In this document: piece by piece, positions 53,289-63,379 of the stretch | How positions within the stretch are numbered: the stretch's first letter is position 1 | Layout of the letters: every line of letters begins with the position of its first letter | DNA from: Asterella californica | Taxonomy: Eukaryota; Streptophyta; Marchantiopsida; Marchantiales; Aytoniaceae | Assembly (NCBI GenBank): GCA_036924285.1 | Contig: JAYKYS010000010.1 | Location: forward strand, 10,515,001-10,579,000 | DNA: 64,000 nucleotides | Direction of reading: 5' to 3' | Notes under the pieces: model-generated | Told to the model about the DNA's origin: nothing | Seen by the model: the letters and a program-made list of their open reading frames with translations, nothing else | Database searches by the model: none | Program-made: the position numbers and the translations under genes

Positions 53289-53307
53289 TTAGGGTTTAGA
53301 CCCTAAA
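53286..53307. repeat. Inverted plant-telomere-like motif
   Basis: GTTTAGGGTTTAGACCCTAAAC: a 9-bp inverted repeat with two TTTAGGG-type units facing one CCCTAAA. Too short for a telomere relic; also contains a telo-box (AAACCCTAA) on the minus strand. Confidence 0.6.
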
Positions 53308-53423
53308 CCTTAAAACCGGGTGTTGGCATTTGGCATCTAGAAGTGAAAGTTGACTTGCTTGGTCATAGTACATGTGCTTAAGATGAGAGCAAAGTAGGGT
53401 AGTAGCGTGTACCTTGTCATGGT

Positions 53424-53503
53424 GAGAATCTTCTTGGGAAGGGTGGATCCTTTTGATTGTGACAAGAGTCTTCTTGAGAAGGGTGGATCCTTTTGATTGT
53501 GAC
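53424..53503. repeat. 40-bp tandem duplication
   Basis: GGGTGGATCCTTTTGATTGT with preceding TCTTCTTGRGAA occurs twice, 40 bp apart, with about two differences. Confidence 0.9.
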
Positions 53504-54269
53504 AACCTTGAAGAGAAAAATCACCACACCAGAGACAGAATTGCACAAAAATCTTCACAGACTCAATCGTTTGATCACTTAGTTTCTTAACTCCTCAAGC
53601 TTCAGACACTCTGAATTTCCCAAAAGGAAAAGGTACTTGCTTTCCTTGAAGCACCTACGCTTTCACTCATAAGCTATTTTTTTTTTATTCAAATCAAAGA
53701 TCTCTTTACAGAATTAACAGTATGTCCTGCTGATGTCCGCACTCTCTTCTCATCTCCTCCATGTCGATCCTCTCTCTCCCTCCCCCTTCTGATAAAAATT
53801 TCCCGTAGTCTCTTCTCGCAGCAGAAGAAAAAGAAAAAACAAAGAAAAATCCATAGAATAACTAAGTGACGGCTTCTTATCCATAGAAGTCAGAAATAAT
53901 ATTACCGTCCAAAAACATGATGCAAGAAGCTGTGTTTAGCTCCGCATGAAAGCCAAAGCTACACTAGAATTTTCTTGTAGTCAGAAATATAAAGTCATCA
54001 AAACAGAAATGATCAATTAAAACGAAATCGAAAGTTCCAGTTAAGGCATTTAGAAGCTCTTCTCTCCTTCATTCAAGTTGATGCCCTAGCATCTAAGAAG
54101 AGGAAACAAAAAACAAACACATGTGTAATGTCTAAAACAAGGTCCTCGATGTGAAGACCTCGACAGAAAAAAATCAGCTCAAATGAGCTTAAGCGGCTAA
54201 GTTATTGTCATCCAAAGCTTTCAGTATTCTGAACCTCTATTCCCTCCTTTGGGCGATGACGTGGTTCTT
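53504..54269. other. Intergenic, nothing recognised
   Basis: Pyrimidine-rich then A-rich; no open frame of note. Confidence 0.4.
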
Positions 54270-54793
54270 ATTTTGTCAAGTAGTGGATAAACAGTTCACC
54301 CACTAGAAGATAAAATAGTGTTGATATGGCATTTCTGCTGATGTGATGATCCTGTTGACGTGTCGCAGTCTATGTGACCACTAACATGATGAGGCTTAGG
54401 TGGTTGCTGCTATGGTATATATTTTGTCTTGTAGTGGATGAGCAACTCACCCACTAGAAGATAAAATAATACTGATGTGACGCCTTTGCTGATGTGACGG
54501 TCCCTGCTGACATGACAAAGTCCAAGTGATCACTGACATGACATCTATTTTGTCATGTAGTGGACGAGCAGCTCATCCACTAGAAGAAAAAATAGTGCTG
54601 ATGTGGCGGTCTTGCTTACTTGTCATAGTCCAAGTGGCCGTTGACATGGTGAGGTCTAGGTGGTTGCTGACATGGTATCCATTTTGTCTTGTACTGGATG
54701 AGAAGTTCATCCACTAGAAGATAAAATAGTGATGATATGGTAATCTGTTTTGTCCTGGATAGCAACGAGCGGCTCGATACAGAAAGACAAAAT
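54270..54793. repeat. Array of five hairpin-bearing units
   Basis: Hairpins at about 54270-54316, 54421-54467, 54547-54593, 54681-54727 and 54748-54793. Each has ATTTTGTC, then GTAGTGGATGAG, a short loop with a CTCA core, CCACTAGAAG and ATAAAAT, so the outer and inner parts pair. Spacers between the first four are rich in TGACATG, CTGATGTG and GTCCAAGTG. The fifth hairpin keeps the outer stem but has a different inner stem (GAGCGGCTC). Confidence 0.85.
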
Positions 54794-55045
54794 AGTAATG
54801 ACATGATGTCATAATGGCGTCTCAACTTCATCCTATACCCCTTTTCTTTAAACCCTCATAACTCTATGTAGGTAAGTCGTATCAAATTGTTATTTGTCTC
54901 GTTGGGAAGCTAATATTTGGTGCTATCTCTCTAAAAGATCATGAATAATTTTAGATGATACACTTTCAAATTCTCTCAATCATTCGATAAATGAGTCATA
55001 TGCCTTTGCATCAAAGAGTGCAAAAGGAGGTATATCAACTTCACA
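54794..55045. other. Intergenic, nothing recognised
   Basis: Short AT-rich stretch between two repeat blocks. Contains phrases such as CTCGTTGGGAAGCTAAT, a style common in LTR leaders. Confidence 0.35.
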
Positions 55046-56243
55046 ATATCTTTGATGCCATCTCGCTACCCCTGGACTAAGGGATACTTCACCAGAATTT
55101 GTACTAATTACTCTGCACCTTGAGGCAGAGGGTTCATTTTGAAATTCTGGCGGTAAACTTATCCTTAGCATCCACACCAGGTGACTGCACTGGTGCTTGA
55201 GGTAGGTGGAGGCATCTCGTGTTCACGGTACGTTTAAGAGACATCTAGTGTCTCGATCTTAGGCAACTTGATGTCTTTCATATTCCTTGAAGGGGTCAGC
55301 CTATTGTATTTGTGCTATTTTAAGCCGATTGTGAGTCTTCAGAGGTTTAGATCAAGATATCTCCTCTACAAGTTTCTCAGCTATGCTAAGTAGTTGATCT
55401 CAAAACTGTTCATCAAAAACATTTTTAAGGTTAATAAGGCACTCATGTGCATTATTTCACCTCCCTTTGCTATCTTAAACCTCATAACTTCTCCCATGCT
55501 TGTCAGCTTTTAGCATTTTAAAATCTGCAGCCTACACTACAGTCTATGCAATGGTGCTCTCCATTTCGAATTTATTGTTTAACACATACTTCCCGCTTTC
55601 ACAATTCTCATCAAAGTGCTTCAAGTGAGTCTTTACTTGCAACTTTGTTTCTTAAGTCTCAACATACCACGTTGGTTAGTACGACAAGCTCAACGACATG
55701 GTATCCTCAAATCTTTCTCTTCTCACTTTCTCCTCAATCTACTTATCATATACGTACGTTGTCGTGTCGTGCACAGTCTCCTACCTGAAAATCTATTTCG
55801 ATGCTTATCATTATCGCTCCAAAAACACTCATGGGACTAAAAATGAGGTTTTTTGCACAACTTCGGATCTTCACTTTCAATACATCGATGGGTAGAGCTC
55901 TTTGTCAACTTTCCATAGACACTTTGTCTACTTCATTTGGACGCATAGTGGAAAAGTTACGTGACTCGAAAGATGAAAAAAACAAGCCAGACCTCAGCTT
56001 ACAAACTTTTGGCACAACTTCAGATCTTCACTTTCATTACATCGATGGATAGAGCTCGTTGTTAGCTTTCCATGGGCACTTTGTCTACTTCATTTAGACG
56101 TCTAGTGGAAAAGTTATGAGATTCGAAAGAAAAAAAAGCAAGCTAGATCCTAGTTTACTATTGTTGACTGGGTATCTGCAGCTCTTGGCGCTATACTAAG
56201 GACTCAAGGGGCTTGGTAGCTCATTATCTGAGAAAACTTGTAC
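55046..56243. repeat. 1.2-kb tandem segmental duplication, unit 1
   Basis: Aligned end to end with 56307-57511 (ATCTTTGATGCCATCTCGCT to GCTCATTATCTGAG). Contains an internal 157-bp repeat starting at CACAACTTCRGATCTTCACT (55856 and 56013). Open frames are short and the stops are shared, so probably non-coding LTR or satellite-like DNA. Confidence 0.88.
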
Positions 56244-56306
56244 GTACAGTAACTGACGTAAGGGGGTAGCTTAAGGGGCTAACTTGTTTCTACGACATGT
56301 CGATGA

Positions 56307-57511
56307 AAATCTTTGATGCCATCTCGCTATCTCTGGACTAAGAGATACTTCACCAGAATTTGTACTAATTACTCTGCACCTTGAGGCAGAGGGTCCATTT
56401 TGAAATTCTGACAGTAAACTTATCCTTAGCATCCACACCAGGTGACTACACTGGTGCTTGAGGTAGGTGGAGGCATCTCGTGTTCACGGTACGTTTAAGA
56501 GACATCTAGTATCTCGATCTTAGTCAACTTGATGTCTTTCATATTCCTTGAAGGTGTCAGTCTATTGTTCCTGTGCTATTTTAAGCCGATTGTGAGTCTT
56601 CAGGGGTTTTAGATCAAGACATCTCCTCTACAAGTTTCTCAGCTATGCTAAGTAGTTGATCTCAAAACTGTTCATCAAAAACATTTTTAAGGTTAATAAG
56701 GCACTCATGTGCATTATTTCACCTCCCTTTGCTGTCTTAAACCTCATAACTTCTCCCATGCTTGTCAGTTTTTAGCATTTTAAAATCTGCAGCATACAGT
56801 ATACTACAGTCTATGGAATGGTGCTCTCAACACTCCATTTCGAATTTATTGCAACTTAACACATACTTCCCGCTTTCACAATTCTCATCAAAGTGCTTCA
56901 AGTGAGTCTTTACTTGCAACTTTGTTTCTTAAGTCTCAACATACCACGTTGGTTAGTACGACAAGCTCAACGACATGGTACCCTCAGATCTTTCCCTTCT
57001 CACTTTCTCCTCAATCTACTTATCATATACGTACGTTGTCGTGTCGTGCACAGTCTCCTACCTGAAAATCTATTTTGATGCTTACCATTATCGCTCCAAA
57101 AACACTCATGGGACTAAAAATGAGGTTTTTTGCACAACTTCGGATCTTCACTTTCAATACATCGATGGGTAGAGCTCTTTGTCAACTTTCCATAGACACT
57201 TTGTCTACATCATTTGGACGCATAGTGGAAAAATTCCGTGACTCGAAAGATGAGAAAAACAAGCCAGACCTCAGCTTACAAACTTTTGGCACAACTTCAG
57301 ATCTTCACTTTCATTACATTGATGGATAGAGCTCGTTGTCGGCTTTCCATGAGCACTTTGTCTATTTGATTTAGACGTCTAATGGAAAAGTTATGAGATT
57401 CGAAAGAAGGAAAAATCAAGCTAGATCCTAGTTTACTATTGCTGACTGGGTATCTGCAGCTCTTGGCGCTATACTAAGGACTCAAGGGGCCTGCTAGCTC
57501 ATTATCTGAGG
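56307..57511. repeat. 1.2-kb tandem segmental duplication, unit 2
   Basis: Second copy of the preceding block, offset 1261-1278 bp because of small indels (for example an extra CAACACT-like insertion near 56828). The 56244-56306 spacer is unique. Confidence 0.88.
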
Positions 57512-57567
57512 ATCGAGGAGTGTGTTCTGGGAGAAACAGATCGAGGAGTGTGTTCTGGGAGAAACTG
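57512..57567. repeat. 28-bp tandem duplication
   Basis: ATCGAGGAGTGTGTTCTGGG and AGAAAC occur twice, 28 bp apart, almost identical, exactly at the end of the 1.2-kb duplication. Confidence 0.88.
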
Positions 57568-57995
57568 AGACGCAAGAAGGGGATTTGGAGTACCTCAGTG
57601 ATCTGTGAAAGAGAGTTGGACCATTCAGACCATTCCGGAGTCCAAACTTACTGTCCTTGGATCCATCGAGATCAGAACGCCGAGTTCTTCAGGAAATTGA
57701 AGACGATACGAAGTTTCATCGGACGGTTTTGGAGTTCTGAGTGAAATTGACTCGCAGGGAAGCGCTTACGTCAGTTTTTCATCGCCTGCGACTTGAGATT
57801 GGGTTGTTGTTCGCGATCAGTTAGCCAAGCTCTTTGTTCTTGGTGTCTATGCGACCAGGAAGTCTTCATCTACGCCTAAGAGAAGTCCGTATGTGGATTG
57901 GATTGTTGGTTTGGATGCGGTGAGCGAGTTTGAGTCACAGGAAGTTGATTTACGTCAGTTTTTTTGCATCATACCACCGTATTTCTTACGTAGTT
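57568..57995. other. Intergenic before the Ty3 LTR, nothing recognised
   Basis: A 74-codon frame at 57520-57744 is unrecognised. Confidence 0.35.
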
Positions 57996-58715
57996 TTGCG
58001 AAGGGAACTCCAAACGGCTTGTTTGGAGTCTCATTGGGTTCAGGGTAGCTTGATATATGTACCAGAGAAGATGGAGATCAGATCAGACGATCTGTTTGGA
58101 CGGTGTGTACTTTAAGCCGCAAGGAGGATTTTTTGAAGATTGGATCACATGTGATAAAAAATCGACGATATCTCGGCTGTCGAGAGTTGGATCTGAAGGT
58201 TTCTTGGACCAACGGAGTCAGGGAAGAAGACCCTATTGACATCTGAAGACCGTTTGGCGAAAAGAGAAAGTTCTCAGATAGATCTTTTTCGATTCCGTCG
58301 CTACAGTTTTTGACTTTTTGAGTTCATTAGAGTTCTAGTTGGTCATGTACAGCTTGTGGTAGCTAGCTTTAGCTAAGAGCTTGTACATGGATTTTGTTTG
58401 GACTCGGGTTTGAATTGTGTGGTATAGGTGCAACTCTGTTTGTTAGCAAAGAGATGTTTCCCTTGCTTTGAGCTACGCTTCGATAGTTTTGGGGTCTGGG
58501 TTGAGATTCATGGACTTATTTTAGGAGGTTTTGAAGCAGATTACAGACCACTCTGGTCTATTTCTCAGTTTTGTGTTCTTAGGGAGAAAGAACCGGCAGT
58601 GTATTATCGTTGGGAATTGATATATATTGCGACATTTGTTTCAGCACATTACATCTCCACAGTTAGGAACCTCACGTTTTCTTAGACATCCTTCATGCAA
58701 AATCCGACACGACTC
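57996..58715 (+). mobile_element. 5' LTR of Ty3 element family D (copy 2)
   Basis: Homologous to 29602-30360 over about 720 bp and directly followed by gag of the element below. The TATA box of copy 1 is mutated here. The 3' LTR of this element was not found before the window ends. Confidence 0.75.
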
Positions 58716-58791
58716 GGTGGTGAACTCGACGTGAAGGTCCGGGGTGGAGAATTCTTTTGTGTTTGAACTCTAAAGAGGAGATTGGTAATCA

Positions 58792-59285
58792 TGAGTGAGG
58801 ATGAGAATGATGATGAGAACGGAGCAAGTGGTTCGGATGGATTGCCGAAGGTGCAGTTGGATCCAACAACTGCATTGATGTTTCAAGCTTTCACAATTTT
58901 CTTACGGCAACAACAGTCTGATGAACAGAAAAAAGCTTTGACAACAAAAGCACTTCAAGCGATGATCAGCAAGATTGACCAATTCGATGAGAGAGATGTC
59001 TCAATATATCTGAGGCATTATGTGAAGGAGATGGAGCTGAATCGGGTATAAGAAGATGAGATGATTGAGACGTATGAATTGACAGGAGCTCCAGAGATTA
59101 GAGATCATGTCAAGATGCTAACGAAGCATTTTGACAAGGATTGGGAGACGTTTGCTCGTGCCTTGATACATAAGTACTTCTTGGAGGACTCTGATCGGGT
59201 CATCAAGAAGTCATTCTTGGAGTGGGTTGAGCAACCGAGGAAGAGTTTACAAGCTACTGAGTTACTCAAGGAGTTTGAGAAATAG
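58792..59285 (+). pseudogene. Ty3 gag (family D)
   Basis: ATG 58792 starts MSEDENDDENGASGSDGLPK. Then comes LTTKALQAMISKIDQFDERD and IYLRHYVKEMELNRV, a TAA, then ETYELTGAPEIRDHVK, DWETFARALIHKYFLEDSDR, SFLEWVEQPRKSLQATELL and TAG at 59283-59285, where EFEKQF is expected. Helical capsid-type gag. The zinc-knuckle part is missing; sequence jumps to the protease, implying an internal deletion. Confidence 0.75.
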
Positions 59286-59531
59286 TTTTCTTGGCTGACT
59301 AGGATCGTTAGAGTGCACATAGAGAATGTTGCTATCGAGCAAAAATTTTTTGTTCAAGAAGCAACATCATACCCGCTCATTCTTGGTCAACCTTTCATCA
59401 CAGCAACTCGGATGAAGACAAAGGTACTAGACGACGGATCTGTTTATGCTAGGATCCAAAGTCAAGATGAGAAGAGAGCGGTACAATTCTTGACTGTACC
59501 GTCCATCACGAGCACAATCGAGATCGAATGA
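59286..59531 (+). pseudogene. Retropepsin-like protease, C-terminal part
   Basis: VHIENVAIEQKFFVQEATSY, then PLILGQPFITATRMKTKVLD and DGSVYARIQSQD are the second half of a Ty3 retropepsin (the LILGQPF motif). The active-site Asp-Ser/Thr-Gly segment is not present, so the deletion that removed the gag zinc knuckle also removed it. Confidence 0.65.
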
Positions 59532-59574
59532 GAGAGAAACCGCTTTCAAGTGTGAGTGAAGAGTTCAAGGATTT

Positions 59575-60102
59575 TTGTTGAGTATCACTATAGAGCGGGA
59601 TTGTGGTGGTGCGCAGGAGAAGGTAGTCTCCCTTGAAGGAGAAAGTGCATTTTGTATAGGGTTTGTTGAATTTTCAGAGTGTGGGATTGCTATTTACAAG
59701 AAGGTAAAAGAGCTGAGAAGAAAAGAACAAAAACATTTGCATGATGTTCAGTTGATGTTGAAAGAGCTAGGTAAGCTAGAAAGGGATGAATGGATTTTTG
59801 GTGTTTATGAAGAGGATGGGTTGGAGGATCCTTTGCGAGAGATCATGTCTATTGGATGGGAGGATATTGATAAGGTTGTGCAGATTCATTCAAGGGAGGT
59901 CTATTCGGTGATCGAATCATTCTATGCACCGGAGGTTCGAGTTGAGACGAAGTACAAGATAGTGGATAAGAAGGTAAAGCCAGTTGCTGGTCCTTTGCCG
60001 GATGACACTAACCAACAGATGGATCGAGCTTCAAAGGAGAAGAGTTTGAGAGATCCTGCAGCGATAAGACATAAGTTCACGGATGAGATCTTGAAGAGCT
60101 GA
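59575..60102 (+). pseudogene. Ty3 pol linker between protease and RT
   Basis: A 175-codon charged frame without known motifs. FSECGIAIYKKVKELRRKEQ and VDKKVKPVAGPLPDDTNQQM appear. It lies where elements of this type have a long spacer. The frame ends 8 nt or so before a shifted continuation toward RT. Confidence 0.5.
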
Positions 60103-60109
60103 AGATTAG

Positions 60110-60870
60110 ATCTGATGGGTCTCTTCTATCAGAAGAGAGGATGTGCTTCAAGGAGATGCTTTCACGACACGAGAAAGCATTGACCTTTGAGTCACATGAG
60201 ATTGGATGTGTAGACGCATATGTTGTTACTCCGATGGTTATCTTCACAGTATCGCATGTACCATGAAACTTGAGACCAATTCCAATACCACGGACTCACT
60301 TGCCTAAACTGGTGGAGTTGCTGAAGGAGAAGATGCGGATGAAGATCTTGGAGCCGTCGTTTGCACCGTATTCGAGCAGATGGTTTATAGTGTCTAAGAA
60401 GAATGGGTCGCTGCAGTTCATCAAAGACATGCAACCAGTGAACGCGGTAACAATCAGAAATGCTGGAGTAGGCCCGATTGTGAATGAGTTTACTGAAGCA
60501 TTTGTAGGAAGAGCAATTTACTCGATGAGAGATCTTTACTCAGGATATGATCAGTTTCAACTAGCAGAAGAGAGCAGGAGCTTCACGACAATGAGAACAC
60601 CTTTGAGGTTGGTTAGGATGTGTATCTTGTCACAGGGAGCTACCAACTCGATAGCACACATGATGAACGAGATGAATAGAGTTCTAAGGGACTTCATCCC
60701 TGAAAAGACGATGTCGTTCTTGGATGACATCTCCATCAAAGGATGTGTGGTGTCGGTGATACGTCGTCGATCACATTGCAGATTGTGAGAAGATCTTATC
60801 TCGACTTGAGAAAGTCATCTCATGCTGTCAGGTGCGAAGTCTACATTTGGGGTTAGAGAAGTTTTGATCG
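60110..60870 (+). pseudogene. Reverse transcriptase (Ty3, family D)
   Basis: Motifs in order: PIPIPRTHLPKLVELLKEKM, LEPSFAPYSSRWFIVSKKNG, SLQFIKDMQPVNAVTIRNAG, IYSMRDLYSGYDQFQLAEES, FTTMRTPLRLVRMCILSQGA then TNSIAHMMNEMN, and the catalytic box FLDDISIKGC with both Asp. After about 60750 the frame breaks. RWFxVxKKNG, QDMQPVN and IPEKTMxFLDD phrases are ones I associate with a Ty3 group shared by bryophytes and fungi (Tcn1-like); unverified. Confidence 0.88.
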
Positions 60871-61600
60871 TTGATCATTTGTGTGGATAGTTGGTCGGAA
60901 GTCAGATCCGAACAAAGTGGATGCTATTGGGAGGATGAAGGAGGTTTGCAACTCGTTGACAGAAGTAAGAAGGTTTTTGGGTGCTTGTGTATTCTATCAC
61001 ATTTGGATTCTTTCTTATGCATATGTGGTGGATCCATTATATGGGTTGTTACGCAAGGGTCATAAGTTCAGATGGGAGGAAGAGCATACTGATGTGGTAC
61101 GGAAGTTGAAGTCCTTACTATCATCTCCTCTGGTTTTGAGAAGGATTGATTACAAGGGTGCTAGGCCGGTGGTTCTTACTGTAGATACAAGTCCGGTTGC
61201 AATCGGATGGGCAGTAGGACATGATGATGAGGATGGAGACAGGTTTGCGGTTAAGTTCTGAGCGAAAGTGTTAAGTGTTCGTCAACTTGCATATCCGCAA
61301 ATGAAGAGAGAACTATGGGATATTGTTTCAGTCATGAAAACCGAGAAAGAATATCTGACTGGAGCAACAATGGTGGTTGAAACTGATTGCTTCCCGTTAC
61401 TAGGGATGATCATGAATTGTACGACTCCTGATATTTTGATGTTACAATGGATTGCATATATCTAGTCGTTGAATCCGAAGTTTAGACATATTGCAGGGAA
61501 GGATAATCCGATGACAGATATGTTATCTCGAGCTCGATATGATGGGGAGGATGAGATGATTGAAGATATTGATGACGTGGGTGTAAAGTTCTATTCGACT
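60871..61600 (+). pseudogene. RNase H (Ty3, family D)
   Basis: The thumb VRRFLGACVFYHIWILSYA is followed by RNase H: VVLTVDTSPVAIGWAVG (first Asp); after TGA 61259-61261 SVRQLAYPQMKRELWDIVSV (Glu); VVETDCFPLLGMI (Asp); and after TAG 61463-61465 LNPKFRHIAGKDNPMTDMLS (last Asp). All four catalytic acids are present, in a sequence broken by two stops. Confidence 0.82.
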
Positions 61601-62910
61601 GCACATACAGGAAAGGAAGATGAGTTGTTTGTTGAAGGATTTTATGATGATGATTTGCTTGACATCGGGAGGTACCTTAGTACGATGGTTAAGCAAACAT
61701 GTTGGACGGATGAGAGGTTTCGGAGAGTTCGAAGGAAGACCTACAACTTCATGTTGCAGGATGGATTTCTTTGGAAGCGACCGAAGCAGAAAGGTGAGAT
61801 ATGGCTACGAGTGATTTGCGACTAAGAAGATCAGCAGAAGTTGCTCAGCGCATTTCATGAGAGTCTTTGGGCTGGACATCGAGGGATATTTGGACCACTT
61901 TTACGAAGATGATAGAGCGATATTGATGAAAAATATGTACATGAATGTCGTATCTTTTGTGGAGTCTTGTTTGACATGTCAGATGTATTCGAACATCCGA
62001 CATCGAGACGGATTACATCCGACTTACCCGTTGGTAATCCACTTCAAGTGGGTTGTAGACTTGGTGTGCTAGTTGGATTGTGGCAGATGAGATACTTGGT
62101 ACTTGCTAGAGAAGATCTTTCAAATCAAGTTGAGGGTAGGGCGCTTCGACAAAGACAACTGAAGGGGTATGTAGATTTCTCTTGAAAGAGGTTGTTTGTT
62201 GATATGGATGTGTGAGAAAGATTACTGCAGATCGAGGAGAGTTAGATGCACATGAGGCTCGTGAATTCTTTGCAAGGTGTGGGGTGAGATTGTCATTGAC
62301 AACTGCATACAACCCCGAAGGGAATGCCAAGAGCGAACGCGATCATCCGTCCATTGTGAAGACTTTGGTGAAAGCATGTAACGGAAGGGTGCTTGAGTGG
62401 CCTCGACTCTTATCATTTGCATTATGGACAGATCGAATGACGCACAACTCGGTGATAGATTACATGTCAGTGGAACTCATCACAGATCAAAAACCTATCA
62501 TGCCGATTGAAAAACACGTTCTGACAGGGAGTGTGTTACCTTGGGAAGACAATATGACTAGGGAAGAGCTTCTTGCTATTCGAATTAGGCAGTTAGAGAG
62601 AAGACATGAGGATATCCAAGCTGCTTTGGATAGGCTACGAGAAGCACGGTTGAAGAACAAGGTCAAATTTGATCAACGACATCGTTTGAGACCTAGAAAA
62701 ATCAAGGGAGGTGATTGGGTGTTAGTCTACGACAACAGTCTAGACAACCAGCATAGTGCATTTCGAAAGTTTTCCAGATGATGGTTTGGTCCATATGTGG
62801 TGAAGAAGATTCATGACAATGCAACTTACGTCTTGCAAGAGTTGGACGGAACGAGCTTGAAGGTACCAGTGGCAGGTAAACGTGTTAAGATTTTCAAAAA
62901 GAAGAGATGA
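61601..62910 (+). pseudogene. Integrase and C-terminal domain (Ty3, family D)
   Basis: Zinc-binding His pair in FHESLWAGHRG and Cys pair in SCLTCQMY (about 61851-61985, shifted frames). First Asp in KWVVDLV (about 62049-62069), then a disrupted stretch. ITADRGELDAHEAREFFARC (second Asp, about 62221) and NPEGNAKSERD (Glu, about 62311-62343) are in one frame from 62212. A helical segment (QLERRHEDIQAALDRLREAR) and GGDWVLVYDN follow. TGA 62779-62781 replaces an Arg expected before WFGPYVV. ELDGTSLKVPVAGKRVKIF ends the domain near 62910. No chromodomain seen. Confidence 0.82.
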
Positions 62911-63379
62911 GGAGGTCGATCTAGCAGATATCTTGACAGAGTTTCAGTTTGAGGATGAGGATTACGCAAAAGAGCTTGAAGATGAGGTTGTCTACGATGA
63001 GAAGTAAGACGATAAGACGAGATGCGTGTCGATCCACTCCTTGGTTGATATCTCTGCAGCATACAGGAGGATGCAAAGAGCCCTTCTTGCCTTACAAAAC
63101 ATTGGTGCTTCCACTAAGAGCTTCTTGGGGTGATCAATCATGAGTGTTGAGAGTCTATCATGCAAAAATGAGATAGACCATAAGAGCGCAATTGCTGCTA
63201 TCGTTGTTTCTACGACTGCTATCTCTATATCTACTACCGTAGTTTCTGCAATGACGGCAACATCTTGTCTGGATACTACTGAGATCTGAAGACTGTAGTG
63301 TCTCAAGATTTCTCCTTTAGCCCATTGTAGCATAAAAGATTTTGTTCCCTAAGAAGATTTACACTAGTATTGCTGCTCT
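62911..63379. other. 3' end of the family D element or intergenic
   Basis: No LTR similar to 57996-58715 found here. Thr/Ser/Ala-coding low-complexity text around 63190-63260. No gene recognised. Confidence 0.4.

Noticed and set aside
53286..53307. Interstitial telomere or fusion site
   Set aside because: Only two TTTAGGG-type units facing one; too short to infer a chromosome fusion.
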